This document shows, in pieces, positions 1 through 7,251 of a DNA stretch of 15,335 bases. The stretch's first letter is position 1, and each line of letters begins with the position of its first letter. Where the stretch lies: contig JABGRG010000096.1 of the NCBI GenBank assembly GCA_018648445.1, positions 1 to 15,335 on the forward strand. Direction: 5' to 3'. A program made the position numbers and the translations under genes. This DNA is from Rhodospirillales bacterium. Lineage in GTDB: Bacteria; Pseudomonadota; Alphaproteobacteria; Rhodospirillales_A; JACZKS01. The notes under the pieces are model-generated. The model was not told the DNA's origin, ran no database searches, and worked only from the letters and a program-made list of their open reading frames with translations.

Positions 1-38
1 GGCCTTTTCGGTGATGCTTTCGTGGATTTTTCCGCCAT
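1..38 (-). CDS. 5' end of an unidentified gene (N-terminal 12 codons only)
   Basis: An ATG at 36-38 reads off the left edge of the window and encodes a Lys/Ser-rich start, M-A-E-K-S-T-K-A-S-P-K-R. A good Shine-Dalgarno (GGGGGAAG) lies about 6 nt upstream on the minus strand. Basic, polar N-termini like this are common and not diagnostic, so no function can be given. The gene would lie directly downstream of the macAB-type operon in the same direction, with 277 nt between its start and the small plus-strand ORF. The start plus SD make a real gene plausible, but only 38 nt are visible. Confidence 0.45.
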   Translation of the reverse strand, partial: MAEKSTKASPKR

Positions 39-315
39 AATGACTTCCCCCGTCTCTTTTTCCGAGCCGAAATTTTCCTACAACTTCAATTCCCACACGC
101 CCCTAGGTTAGCACTTGTTTGCATTCAAAACCATAACGGGTTTGTTGTGACCACCGCTGGACGAACGGCCATTTCGTCACGCCGATGTTACAAAATGAAA
201 CACAATTTCTTCAAACCGATCAAAAACCAGAAACAAAGCAATGGTACGATTTGAGTGGATCAAAGGACGGTCGTGACCCATCCCAAGGTACAAGCGCGAT
301 CAACAGGAGAGAAAA
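39..315. other. intergenic region between two divergent starts
   Basis: This 277-nt stretch separates the partial minus-strand gene at the left edge from the small plus-strand ORF at 316. It is more AT-rich than its surroundings and should contain the promoters of both. I could not fix a convincing -35/-10 pair for either; TTGAAT followed by TAACCT on the minus strand near 97-122 has the wrong spacing. No RNA gene, repeat or terminator hairpin stands out. Confidence 0.4.
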
Positions 316-417
316 ATGAGAGAAGCCGGACAGGTAAGCCCCAACCGCGCAATTCACTTTGCGCTGTTTGCCGTTGTCGTCGCCACGGCATTTGGATTGT
401 CGCTGCTTCTGCAATAG
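316..417 (+). CDS. small single-pass membrane protein, 33 aa (unrecognised)
   Basis: The ATG at 316 is preceded by a strong Shine-Dalgarno (AGGAGA, 305-310) at 5-nt spacing, and the frame runs 33 codons to TAG at 415-417. The product has a short polar N-terminus (residues 1-12, containing Pro, Asn and Arg) followed by an unbroken hydrophobic segment from about residue 14 to 32 ending LSLLLQ, which is long enough for one transmembrane helix. Its stop lies 2 nt from the stop of the convergent MacB-like permease. I do not recognise the family. The RBS and clean TM profile favour a genuine small membrane protein; the short length and lack of an identified homologue are the main doubts. A link to the neighbouring exporter would be speculation from position only. 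Confidence 0.55.
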   Translation: MREAGQVSPNRAIHFALFAVVVATAFGLSLLLQ

Positions 418-419
418 CG

Positions 420-1652
420 TTATTCGTAACGTAACGCTTCGATCGGGTCCAAGCGGGCCGCTTTGCGGGCCGGGTAATAGCCGAAAAACACGCCGACCGC
501 CGCCGAAAACCCAATTGCCAACAGAACCACGTCGGGTCGGATTAGCACAGGCCATCCAGCCATTTGCGCAATACCGACGGACGCCGCAACTCCCGCGACA
601 AGTCCGATTGCGCCGCCCGCCACCGACAGCGTCAGGCTTTCGATCAGGAATTGATTGAGGATATCGCGGCTGCGCGCGCCGATAGCCAGGCGCAAGCCGA
701 TTTCGCGGGTCCGCTCGGTCACCGAAACCAGCATGATATTCATAATTCCGATGCCGCCAACGACAAGCGAGACAGCGGCCACCGCAGCCAACAACATGGT
801 CATCACGCGCGACGATTCGGCGCGGGCTTCCAGCATCTCGGAAATGTTGCGGATGGAAAAATCATCGGGCTGGCCAGTCCGCAGGCGATGGCGTTGACGC
901 AGCAGTTCGCGCACATCCGTTTCGGTCGCCTCAACCAGTTCCGCGGTTGCCACCTTGATCGATATGTCGTCAACCAACCGTCCTTTGACCTTGCGCCCGC
1001 CGATTACGCGTTTCTTGGCCGTGGATATCGGAATTTGCACGATGTCGTCCTGATCGGTACCGCGTGGGGTCTGGCCTTTTTCCTGAAGAACGCCGATCAC
1101 CGTAAAGGGCACGCGGTTGACGCGCATGATCTGCCCGACGGGATCCTGACCGGGAAACAACTGTTCGACAACCGAGATTCCCAGCAGCGCCACTTTCGCT
1201 GCCGCCTTGACGTCCTCGGTAGAGATGGTGCGCCCCGTTTCAACGGCCCATTCCCGCGCCTCCATATAGGCAGGGTTGACGCCGCGAAGGGGGGTGAACC
1301 AATTCAGGTTGCCATAAATCACCTGGCCGCTGCCACGTACTGAGGGACCGGCTGCCTCGACACTGGAAATTTCGTTTTGGATGGCGATGGCGTCGTCTTC
1401 GGTCAGGGTCTTTTTCGACCCCCTGCCCAGCCTGACGCCGCTTGCCGAGGTCGCACCGGGAACGACGATGATCAGGTTCGATCCGATGTTCTGAATCAGC
1501 GCCTGAACGCGGGCCTCGGCGCCGGCCCCGATGGACACCATGGTGATAACGGCGCCGACACCAATGATAATGCCCAGCGCCGTCAGAAAACTGCGCATCA
1601 GATTGACGCGAAGCGACTGCAGGGCAGCCAAGATGCAGTCCATAACGGTCAT
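420..1652 (-). CDS. MacB-like ABC transporter permease (FtsX/MacB family)
   Basis: This 410-aa inner-membrane permease has the MacB topology. One TM helix lies near the N-terminus (about residues 20-42, following SLRVNLMRSFLT), then a large periplasmic domain (about 45-280), then three TM helices (about 284-310, 335-362, 373-393). The cytoplasmic coupling motif TERTREIGLRLAIGAR (312-327) and the C-terminal PARKAARLDPIEALRYE are characteristic of the family. In E. coli MacB the ATPase is fused N-terminally; here it is the separate upstream gene, whose stop overlaps this ATG by 4 nt (ATGA). With the adjacent adaptor it should form a tripartite mechanotransmission pump working with a TolC-type outer-membrane channel, which is not in this window. 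The substrate (macrolide, peptide, lipid or siderophore) cannot be told from sequence. Confidence 0.93.
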   Translation of the reverse strand: MTVMDCILAALQSLRVNLMRSFLTALGIIIGVGAVITMVSIGAGAEARVQALIQNIGSNLIIVVPGATSASGVRLGRGSKKTLTEDDAIAIQNEISSVEAAGPSVRGSGQVIYGNLNWFTPLRGVNPAYMEAREWAVETGRTISTEDVKAAAKVALLGISVVEQLFPGQDPVGQIMRVNRVPFTVIGVLQEKGQTPRGTDQDDIVQIPISTAKKRVIGGRKVKGRLVDDISIKVATAELVEATETDVRELLRQRHRLRTGQPDDFSIRNISEMLEARAESSRVMTMLLAAVAAVSLVVGGIGIMNIMLVSVTERTREIGLRLAIGARSRDILNQFLIESLTLSVAGGAIGLVAGVAASVGIAQMAGWPVLIRPDVVLLAIGFSAAVGVFFGYYPARKAARLDPIEALRYE

Positions 1653-2356
1653 TGCGCGTCCCCTTCCCTGCCCGTCGGCCCATCGGCGACCAGTCGTCCG
1701 TCCCTGAAGTGCAGCGCCCGACCGGCGAAGGCCGCGACCTCGGGTTCATGGGTGACCACAATGATGGTAATGCCCTGATCATTCAGGTTTTGAAAAAGGG
1801 TCATGATTTCGGCCCCGGTGGCGGTATCCAGCGCTCCGGTCGGCTCGTCGGCAAGGATCAGGGTTGGGTTGTTGACCAGGGCGCGGGCAATGGCTACCCG
1901 CTGCTGCTGGCCCCCCGATAGCTGGGCCGGGTGATGGTGGGCACGATCGGCAAGGCCCACGGCTTCCAGTGCCTGGGCCGCACGAGCCCGTCTTTCGGTG
2001 CGCGGAACGCGCGCGTACATCAGCGGAAACGCCACGTTATCCTGTGCCGAAACGCGGGCCAGCAAATTGAATGTCTGAAAGACGAACCCGATGTGGCCGT
2101 TGCGCGTCGCCGCCAGTTGGTCGCGATCCATCAAGGATATGTCGGTTCCGTCGAACACATACCGCCCAGACTCGGGGGTATCCAGACATCCAAGCAAATG
2201 CATGAAGGTTGATTTGCCGGACCCGGACGGCCCCATAACGGCCACGAACTCGCCCCGATGGATGCCGACGGATAAATCGACTAGCGCGTGAACGACCTGC
2301 GAGCCCACCCGATAGTCCTTGCACAGTCCCTCGGTCTCGATAACCAACTCGCTCAT
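1649..2356 (-). CDS. MacB/LolD-type ABC transporter ATP-binding protein
   Basis: This 235-aa cytoplasmic ATPase energises the downstream permease. It has a Walker A (GPSGSGKST, residues 42-50), a Q-loop around VFQTFNLL (92-99), the signature LSGGQQQR (146-153), Walker [13 protein letters not shown] (166-177) and the H-loop His203 in VVTHEP. The sequence type and length match the MacB/LolD/FtsE subfamily of stand-alone nucleotide-binding subunits. Both ends overlap neighbours by 4 nt (ATGA at 2353-2356 with the adaptor and at 1649-1652 with the permease), so the three proteins are probably translationally coupled and made in fixed ratio. LolD is an alternative name from sequence alone, but the HlyD-type partner makes a MacAB-type role more likely. 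Confidence 0.93.
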   Translation of the reverse strand: MSELVIETEGLCKDYRVGSQVVHALVDLSVGIHRGEFVAVMGPSGSGKSTFMHLLGCLDTPESGRYVFDGTDISLMDRDQLAATRNGHIGFVFQTFNLLARVSAQDNVAFPLMYARVPRTERRARAAQALEAVGLADRAHHHPAQLSGGQQQRVAIARALVNNPTLILADEPTGALDTATGAEIMTLFQNLNDQGITIIVVTHEPEVAAFAGRALHFRDGRLVADGPTGREGDAQ

Positions 2357-3981
2357 CTTCCCAGTCCAAACATCCTAAAACCGCCGCCGCCGTCCTTATT
2401 GGCCAAGCGGTTAACGCCGACGATGACCGATTGCCCCGAGGTGATGCCGCCGCGCAGAATTTCCGTGTGGCCGCCATCGCTGACCCCGTATTCGATATTC
2501 ACGGGTTGCGGGGATCCGTCCTCGCCAAGCACCCAGATTTTCCCTTTCTGGACCGTTTTTTGCGCCCGCGTCGCAGCCTTTCTTTCGTATTTGGCGCGCT
2601 GCTCAGGTGTCAAAACCGCCTTGATGGATTCCCTGTTGCGCGCGCGTAGTTGCTTGACGCGGGCTTTCATCTCGTCGCGCTCCAAACCCTGCTCGCGCAT
2701 CTTACCGGCGGCTTCCTTCCCCGCGTTCAGGATCGCCAGAATTCGGGTCTGCTGGTCTTCGTTCAGCTTAAGGGTATCGGTCAGTTTCGCGATGGTCTCC
2801 GCTGGATCGCGCTTCCCCCTGCCACCGCCTGCTGTGGTGTCCGATGCGGTAGCTTTCGCGCCGTCGGGATTGAAACGCAGGGCCGCATTGGCAACCTTCA
2901 ACACGTTTTCGCGTTCTTCGATCATGACCTGAACGTTCGCCGTCATGCCCGGAAGCAGCATCCTGTTTGGGTTAGCCGTGGAAACGACCACCGTATAAGT
3001 GACCACGTTTTGGGTGGCTGTCGGAGACAAGCGGATCTGTTTGACCTGGCCTTCGAATTTCTTCTCGGGGAACGAGTCGACGCCGAAAATAACGCGCTGG
3101 CCGACCTCGATCCGCCCGATGTCGGCTTCGTCAACGCTGACTTCGACCTGCATATCGCGCAGGTTCTGCGCAATGGTGAAAAGCGTTGGCGCCTGAAGGC
3201 TGGCCGCCACCGTCTGACCCAAATCGACCGCCCGGTCTATGACCACGCCCTCGACCGGCGATCGAATGAACGTGTGATCCAGATCGAGGCGGCGCTGCGT
3301 CAACGTCGCCTTTTTTTGTTCGACCTGGGCAAGCACGTTGACGACCTCGGCCTCGGCCATCTTGATCTCGGCGGCGCGGGACGTGATCAGCGAAGATTGC
3401 GCGCGCTGTGTGGCCTGGGCCGCGTCGAATTGCGCGACCGCCTGTTCATAGGCGGTTTCGGTGGTGTCCAGCATGCTTTGCGCGATGGTTCCACGCTTGC
3501 GCAGGGATTGTTTGCGCTCCAAATCACGGGCCGTGTTTTCGACGCCAACACGCGCACTCTCGGTCCGGGCTTCGGCGGCCACCAGTTCGGCGCGCGCGTT
3601 CTGCACGGACGCCCTGGCGCGTTCCACGGCGGCCCTTTGAACCGAAACGTTCGCTTCCGCGATGGCCAATTCGGCTTCGGCCTGGATGACATGCGCCTCG
3701 GGGCTGCGCGAATCAATGCGCGCAATGACTTGCCCCTTGCTTACCCGGTCGTTGAAATCGACCGAAAGCTCTGAAATCTGCCCCGATATTTGTGTTCCAA
3801 CCTGCACGGTCACGACCGCGCTTAGCGTTCCGCTTGACGAAACACTGCTGACCAGCGCGCCCCTTTCGATCTCGGCAAGCCGGTAAACCGGCCTTCCGTT
3901 TTCGTCGGGGTTGAAGGCGTTGAAAGCAATGAAGCCGATGCCAATTCCAACGAGCACAACAAGAACTGCAAACTTGCGCAT
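2353..3981 (-). CDS. MacA-like periplasmic adaptor (HlyD family) with a Spy/CpxP-like insertion
   Basis: This 542-aa membrane-fusion protein is well above the roughly 370-400 aa usual for MacA. An N-terminal TM anchor (residues 4-20) is followed by the first lipoyl half (VQVGTQISGQI...VSKGQVIARID, 58-90), a long alpha-helical hairpin (about 95-232) and the second lipoyl half (IRSPVEGVVIDRAVDLGQTV, 239-258). A beta-barrel follows (about 275-355, ending LLPGMTANVQVMIEE), and a membrane-proximal domain begins at VLKVANAALRF and resumes at about 476-526 (IWVLGEDGSPQPVNIEYGV). Between these two parts, residues about 375-475 form a charged helical insert with two LTxxQ-like motifs, LNEDQ (406-410) and LTPEQ (457-461), as in Spy/CpxP/heavy-metal-resistance proteins. 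An AGGAGGGG Shine-Dalgarno precedes the ATG. It is the first gene of the operon. The fold assignment is firm; the function of the insert is inferred. Confidence 0.92.
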   Translation of the reverse strand: MRKFAVLVVLVGIGIGFIAFNAFNPDENGRPVYRLAEIERGALVSSVSSSGTLSAVVTVQVGTQISGQISELSVDFNDRVSKGQVIARIDSRSPEAHVIQAEAELAIAEANVSVQRAAVERARASVQNARAELVAAEARTESARVGVENTARDLERKQSLRKRGTIAQSMLDTTETAYEQAVAQFDAAQATQRAQSSLITSRAAEIKMAEAEVVNVLAQVEQKKATLTQRRLDLDHTFIRSPVEGVVIDRAVDLGQTVAASLQAPTLFTIAQNLRDMQVEVSVDEADIGRIEVGQRVIFGVDSFPEKKFEGQVKQIRLSPTATQNVVTYTVVVSTANPNRMLLPGMTANVQVMIEERENVLKVANAALRFNPDGAKATASDTTAGGGRGKRDPAETIAKLTDTLKLNEDQQTRILAILNAGKEAAGKMREQGLERDEMKARVKQLRARNRESIKAVLTPEQRAKYERKAATRAQKTVQKGKIWVLGEDGSPQPVNIEYGVSDGGHTEILRGGITSGQSVIVGVNRLANKDGGGGFRMFGLGR

Positions 3982-4059
3982 CCAAATATTCCCCTCCTTG
4001 CGCGTCTTACTCGAACCTCTCCATCGGTATCCCGGATTTTGGCGGGAAATTGTTTCTGG

Positions 4060-4099
4060 AGTATTTCAGGGTTTGGAATAGTTTGTAACCCAAGGTAAC
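4060..4099 (-). promoter_or_regulatory. candidate promoter with a GTAAC direct repeat upstream of the mac-type operon
   Basis: GTAAC occurs twice, at 4085-4089 and 4095-4099, with 5 nt between, so the half-sites sit one helical turn apart. OmpR/CpxR/PhoB-family response regulators bind direct repeats of this geometry. A weak promoter for the minus-strand operon overlaps it: TTACAA (4083-4088) and AATACT (4060-4065) with a 17-nt spacer. The poor -35 overlapped by the repeat would fit an activator-dependent promoter. The repeat is seen directly; its use as an operator is inference. Confidence 0.35.
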
Positions 4100-4118
4100 A
4101 GCGATGCCGGAGCGATTC

Positions 4119-4155
4119 AAAAACAAAGGCCCGGCCCTTTTACAGGCCGGGCCTT
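4119..4155 (-). terminator. intrinsic terminator of tRNA-Pro
   Basis: A perfect 11-bp inverted repeat (AAGGCCCGGCC at 4126-4136 pairing with 4145-4155) encloses an 8-nt loop and lies 8 nt after the encoded CCA of tRNA-Pro. In the minus direction the stem is followed by a T-rich tract (TGTTTTTG, about 4118-4125). It ends the tRNA transcript and insulates it from the exporter operon downstream. Confidence 0.9.
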
Positions 4156-4163
4156 GTCAATTT

Positions 4164-4240
4164 TGGTCGGGGCGATAGGATTTGAACCTACGACCTACGG
4201 TCCCCCAGACCGTTGCGCTACCAGACTGCGCTACGCCCCG
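4164..4240 (-). tRNA. tRNA-Pro (anticodon GGG)
   Basis: This 77-nt cloverleaf has an encoded CCA (4164-4166). The acceptor stem CGGGGCG pairs with CGCCCCG and starts with C1, as bacterial tRNA-Pro does. The anticodon stem ACGGT/ACCGT encloses a 7-nt loop, with anticodon GGG at 4204-4206 read from the minus strand. The T-arm carries GGTTCAAATCC. It reads CCC and, by wobble, CCU. It has its own upstream promoter and downstream terminator, so it appears monocistronic. Confidence 0.97.
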
Positions 4241-4267
4241 ATAAACGCCTCATCGGCGAACCGGCGC

Positions 4268-4297
4268 ACTATACGCGCGGGCAACGCCCCGGCGCAA
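4268..4297 (-). promoter_or_regulatory. promoter of tRNA-Pro
   Basis: On the minus strand, TTGCGC (4292-4297) and TATAGT (4268-4273) are separated by 18 nt, with the -10 matching consensus at 5 of 6 positions. The predicted start near 4261 leaves a leader of about 20 nt before tRNA position 1 (4240). A GC-rich segment after the -10 resembles the discriminator of stable-RNA promoters; stringent control would be an inference. Confidence 0.6.
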
Positions 4298-4339
4298 CTT
4301 TCTCCGACATTTTTTTGAAGAATTTTCCGCAAACGCCGA

Positions 4340-4801
4340 TCACTTGTCGGAACCGCGCAAAAAATCACGCAGATCCTCCAGTTCGCCAAGAAGAGCATTT
4401 AATTCGCCACGTTGATGCGGGCTCAACCCTGCAGCCGTTGCCGCAGCAACCTCACCGCCTTCAGCATCTTGCACAGCAGCGACGGCGTTCGGTTCCGGCA
4501 CCTGTCCGCCGTTCTGCTTGAAAAGTTTCTGAACGCCCTTGATCGTGTAGCCGTCGTCATACAAAAGCCCGCGAATTCGCCGCAAAAGGGCGACATCCTC
4601 GGGCCGGTAGTAACGACGCCCCCCGCCACGCTTCATGGGCGCGATCTGAACGAACCGGGTTTCCCAGAAACGAAGGACGTGCTGAGGCAGATCGAGATCG
4701 GTTGCGACCTCGCTAATGGTTCGAAACGCCGTCTCTGACTTTCCGCGCCGCCTCGACGGGGGCCGCGACGGTGGATTGTTAACGCTGGTCGCCTCCGTCA
4801 T
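4340..4801 (-). CDS. MerR-family transcriptional regulator
   Basis: This 153-aa DNA-binding protein has a basic, Pro/Ser-rich N-terminal extension (1-24), then a MerR winged helix-turn-helix. The pieces are [25 protein letters not shown] (residues 26-50), a wing with [13 protein letters not shown] (58-70) and a helix through [11 protein letters not shown] (84-94). A low-complexity Ala-rich linker (about 105-125) leads to a C-terminal helix (128-149), probably the antiparallel dimerisation coil. There are no cysteines, so it is not a thiol metal sensor of the MerR/CueR kind. It lies 5 nt after ihfA in the same direction, an arrangement widespread in alphaproteobacteria and Gammaproteobacteria-like ihfA loci as I recall it. 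The ligand and targets are unknown. Family assignment is firm; regulatory role is not. Confidence 0.9.
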   Translation of the reverse strand: MTEATSVNNPPSRPPSRRRGKSETAFRTISEVATDLDLPQHVLRFWETRFVQIAPMKRGGGRRYYRPEDVALLRRIRGLLYDDGYTIKGVQKLFKQNGGQVPEPNAVAAVQDAEGGEVAAATAAGLSPHQRGELNALLGELEDLRDFLRGSDK

Positions 4802-4806
4802 TTTCG

Positions 4807-5115
4807 CTAGGCTCCGGGTCGCCTCTTCTCGTTGACGCGGGCTTTAAGCACCTGCGACGGACGGAAGACAAGAACCTTTCTTGGCAAGATAGGAACTTCC
4901 TCGCCCGTTTTCGGATTGCGCCCCACCCGCTGTCCCTTCTGGCGGAGAGAAAAGCTGCCGAACGAGGAAATCTTCACGGATTCCCCCTGAGCAAGGGCCT
5001 CCGCCGTATATTTCAGAACTGATTCAAGAAGTTCGGCCGACTCGCTACGCGAAAGCCCCACCTCCTGGTAGACGGCCTCGGCCAGTTGAGCGCGGGTAAT
5101 CGTCCGTCCAGCCAT
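4807..5115 (-). CDS. ihfA: integration host factor subunit alpha
   Basis: This 102-aa HU/IHF-family DNA-bending protein has the IHF-alpha signature: [26 protein letters not shown] at the N-terminus, [17 protein letters not shown] (44-60) and the beta-arm tip [13 protein letters not shown] (64-76), whose Pro68 is expected to intercalate in the DNA minor groove. A heterodimer with IHF-beta, encoded elsewhere, would bind specific sites and bend DNA sharply. The ATG is preceded by GGGGAG at about 7 nt. It is probably co-transcribed with the MerR gene from the promoter at 5148-5176. RNPKTG and the alpha-type N-terminus separate it from HU and from IHF-beta. Confidence 0.95.
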   Translation of the reverse strand: MAGRTITRAQLAEAVYQEVGLSRSESAELLESVLKYTAEALAQGESVKISSFGSFSLRQKGQRVGRNPKTGEEVPILPRKVLVFRPSQVLKARVNEKRRPGA

Positions 5116-5147
5116 GCAACCACTCCCCTTTTTTCACATACATTCAA

Positions 5148-5176
5148 AGGGTAACGCCGACGTCTTAATCCGTCAA
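5148..5176 (-). promoter_or_regulatory. candidate promoter of ihfA
   Basis: On the minus strand, TTGACG (5171-5176) and TACCCT (5148-5153) are exactly 17 nt apart. A second TTGACA copy lies immediately upstream (5177-5182), giving a tandem -35-like repeat. The start would fall near 5141, leaving a leader of about 25 nt before the ihfA ATG (5115). It sits in the 118-nt gap after fabH. The -35 is near perfect and the -10 weak. Confidence 0.5.
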
Positions 5177-5233
5177 TGTCAAAGGAATGGGTAGATTGGT
5201 TGAGAGCGAATGCCAAGAACGCAGCAGGTAACC

Positions 5234-6205
5234 CTAGAAGCGCACCAGACCGGAGCCCCAGGTGAGGCCACCGCCCATGGCTTCCATCAAGATCAACTGG
5301 CCACGTTTTATGCGTCCGTCGCGAACCGCCGTATCCAGCGCCAGCGGCACGGAAGCCGCCGATGTGTTCGCGTGTTCGGCGATGGTCAGGACGACCTGAG
5401 ATTTTGGAAGTCGCAGTTTGCGGGCGGTTCCGTCGAGAATGCGCTGATTGGCCTGATGGGGCACCAGCCAGTCGATGTCTTCATTGCTCAGGCCATTCGC
5501 CTCCAGGGCCTCGTCCACGACCGACGCAAGGTTGGTAACGGCGTGACGGAACACGTCTTTCCCCTGCATGCGGATATGACCCGCTGTCTGTGTCCACGAG
5601 GGACCGCCCGAAGCGTGCAGCAAATCGTAAAGATGACCGTTGGAATGCAAATGGGTCGACAAAATTCCGCGCTTCTCACCCTCGGCCATTTCTTCACCGC
5701 GCAAAACCACCGCCCCCGCGCCGTCGCCGAAAAGAACGCATGTATTGCGGTCCTCCCAGTCAATCAGACGCGACATGGTTTCAGCGCCGATTACCACCGC
5801 CGTTTTGACCTGCCCCATACGAATGAAGTTGTCGGCCACCGAAAGGCCGTAAATAAATCCGGAGCAAACGGCCTGGAGATCAAACGCGAATCCGTTTCTC
5901 GTATCCAGCATGGCCTGAACGCGGGTTGCGGTCGCCGGGAACGTGTGGTCGGGTGTCGTCGTCCCGACAATGATCAGATCGACTTCCTGAGCGAGAATTC
6001 CGGCCGCCTCAAGTGCCCGGGTCGCAGCATGAAAGGCAAGGTCCGACGTCAGCTCGCCTTCGGCCGCGATGTGGCGTTGCCCGATGCCCGTGCGATCCCT
6101 GATCCATTCGTCAGAGGTATCGACCATCTTTGCGAGATCGTCGTTGGTTAGGATTCTTTCGGGCAGGTACGAACCGGTCCCGATGATTTGGGTCATGATC
6201 GTCAT
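5234..6205 (-). CDS. fabH: beta-ketoacyl-ACP synthase III
   Basis: FabH starts type II fatty-acid synthesis by condensing acetyl-CoA with malonyl-ACP. This 323-aa protein has the complete catalytic triad: Cys114 in LQAVCSGF (110-117), His250 in VPHQAN and Asn280 in EHANTSAAS, with the glycine-rich C-terminal GGGLTWGSGLVRF. SYLPERILTN and SDEWIRDRTGI near the N-terminus are also typical. The ATG shares one base with the plsX stop (TGATG at 6203-6207), implying translational coupling. A second ATG three codons in is a possible alternative start. The plsX-fabH pairing is standard in bacteria and links phospholipid acyl supply to fatty-acid initiation. Confidence 0.96.
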   Translation of the reverse strand: MTIMTQIIGTGSYLPERILTNDDLAKMVDTSDEWIRDRTGIGQRHIAAEGELTSDLAFHAATRALEAAGILAQEVDLIIVGTTTPDHTFPATATRVQAMLDTRNGFAFDLQAVCSGFIYGLSVADNFIRMGQVKTAVVIGAETMSRLIDWEDRNTCVLFGDGAGAVVLRGEEMAEGEKRGILSTHLHSNGHLYDLLHASGGPSWTQTAGHIRMQGKDVFRHAVTNLASVVDEALEANGLSNEDIDWLVPHQANQRILDGTARKLRLPKSQVVLTIAEHANTSAASVPLALDTAVRDGRIKRGQLILMEAMGGGLTWGSGLVRF

Positions 6206-7251
6206 CAGGATTCGGCAACCTCATTCGAGGATTGGTCAATATTGATCCCGCCCATATCCTCTTTGATACGTTCGTTGAATTCACCGGTCACGAGATTGGC
6301 GGCAACGCCGATGGCGTTCGCAAATCCAAGCTCGTCCGTGCTTCCGTGGCTTTTGACGCAGATACCGTTCAGACCGACAAGCATCGCCCCGTTATAACGG
6401 CGCGGGTCCATGCGCATGCGAAGCTGGTTCAACGCCGGCCGGGCCAGCAAAGCACCCAACTTGGCCATCAACGAACCGGTCAACGCCTGTTTGAGGAAAT
6501 AAGCGACCATCTTGGCCGTGCCCTCGGTGGTTTTGAGTGCGATGTTTCCGGTAAATCCGTCCGTCACGACGACATCGACAGTGCCCAAGCCAATATCGTC
6601 GCCCTCGACGAATCCATGGAACTTGATGGGCAGCGTACTGTCGCGAAGGATATCGCTGGCGGCGCGAACCGCATCATTGCCCTTGAAGCCTTCGACGCCG
6701 ACGTTCAAAAGACCAATGGACGGTTGCTGAATGCCAAGCACGTTTCTGGCAAAGACCTCGCCCATAACCGCGAACTGAACCAGGTTTCGCTCGTCGCATT
6801 CCACATTGGCGCCAAGATCCAGCATCACAGAATCGCCCCGCTGGGTCGGGAAATAGGTTGCGATGGCAGGCCGGTCGATACCCGGCAGCATCCTCAGCAC
6901 GACCTTGGCCATGGCCATCAGCGCGCCGGTATTCCCGGCCGAGATGATGCCCGCCGCACGACCATCCTTCACGGAATTGATCGCAAGGCGCATACTGGTG
7001 TTGCGGCCACGGCGCAATGCCACCGCCGCCTTGGTTTCATTCTGTACGGCGTCGTCGGTGTGGATGATCTGCGAGCAGGCCTTGGCGCGCGGGCAAGCAT
7101 CGATAAGCGGTGCAATCCGCTTCTCGTCCCCGAACAGCAAGAAATCGACGTGGGGAAGCCTCTCCGAGGCGATTTCAATTCCCTCGACTACCATTCGCGG
7201 CGCGTGGTCGCCACCCATGGCGTCCAGCGAGAGAGTAAATCGCGTATTCAA
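6205..7251 (-). CDS. plsX: phosphate acyltransferase PlsX (TTG start)
   Basis: PlsX converts acyl-ACP to acyl-phosphate for the PlsY step of phosphatidic-acid synthesis and acts at the membrane surface. This 348-aa protein carries the diagnostic SLDAMGGDHAP (8-18), GIISAGNTGALMA in the first third and VTDGFTGNIALKTTEGTAK further on. No ATG precedes Met12, which lies inside the conserved AMGGDH motif, so the start must be the TTG at 7249-7251. AGAGGAAG provides a Shine-Dalgarno about 7 nt upstream, but it lies inside a hairpin (7252-7267). It sits 31 nt after rpmF and overlaps fabH by one base. Confidence 0.95.
   Translation of the reverse strand: MNTRFTLSLDAMGGDHAPRMVVEGIEIASERLPHVDFLLFGDEKRIAPLIDACPRAKACSQIIHTDDAVQNETKAAVALRRGRNTSMRLAINSVKDGRAAGIISAGNTGALMAMAKVVLRMLPGIDRPAIATYFPTQRGDSVMLDLGANVECDERNLVQFAVMGEVFARNVLGIQQPSIGLLNVGVEGFKGNDAVRAASDILRDSTLPIKFHGFVEGDDIGLGTVDVVVTDGFTGNIALKTTEGTAKMVAYFLKQALTGSLMAKLGALLARPALNQLRMRMDPRRYNGAMLVGLNGICVKSHGSTDELGFANAIGVAANLVTGEFNERIKEDMGGINIDQSSNEVAES

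Noticed and set aside
417..437. Small inverted repeats (CGTTA-TTCG-TAACG and GCGTTA...TAACGC) between the two convergent stops
   Set aside because: The stems are only 5-6 bp, AT-containing, and no T run follows on either strand, so I do not call a terminator.
2650..3774. Long plus-strand ORF (374 aa) opposite the MacA-type adaptor
   Set aside because: It is the antisense shadow of a well-supported GC-rich gene; its residues are Arg/Gly/His/Asp-rich with no recognisable motif and no suitable Shine-Dalgarno.
5210..6151. Plus-strand ORF (313 aa) opposite fabH
   Set aside because: FabH has its full catalytic triad on the minus strand; this frame is a composition shadow.
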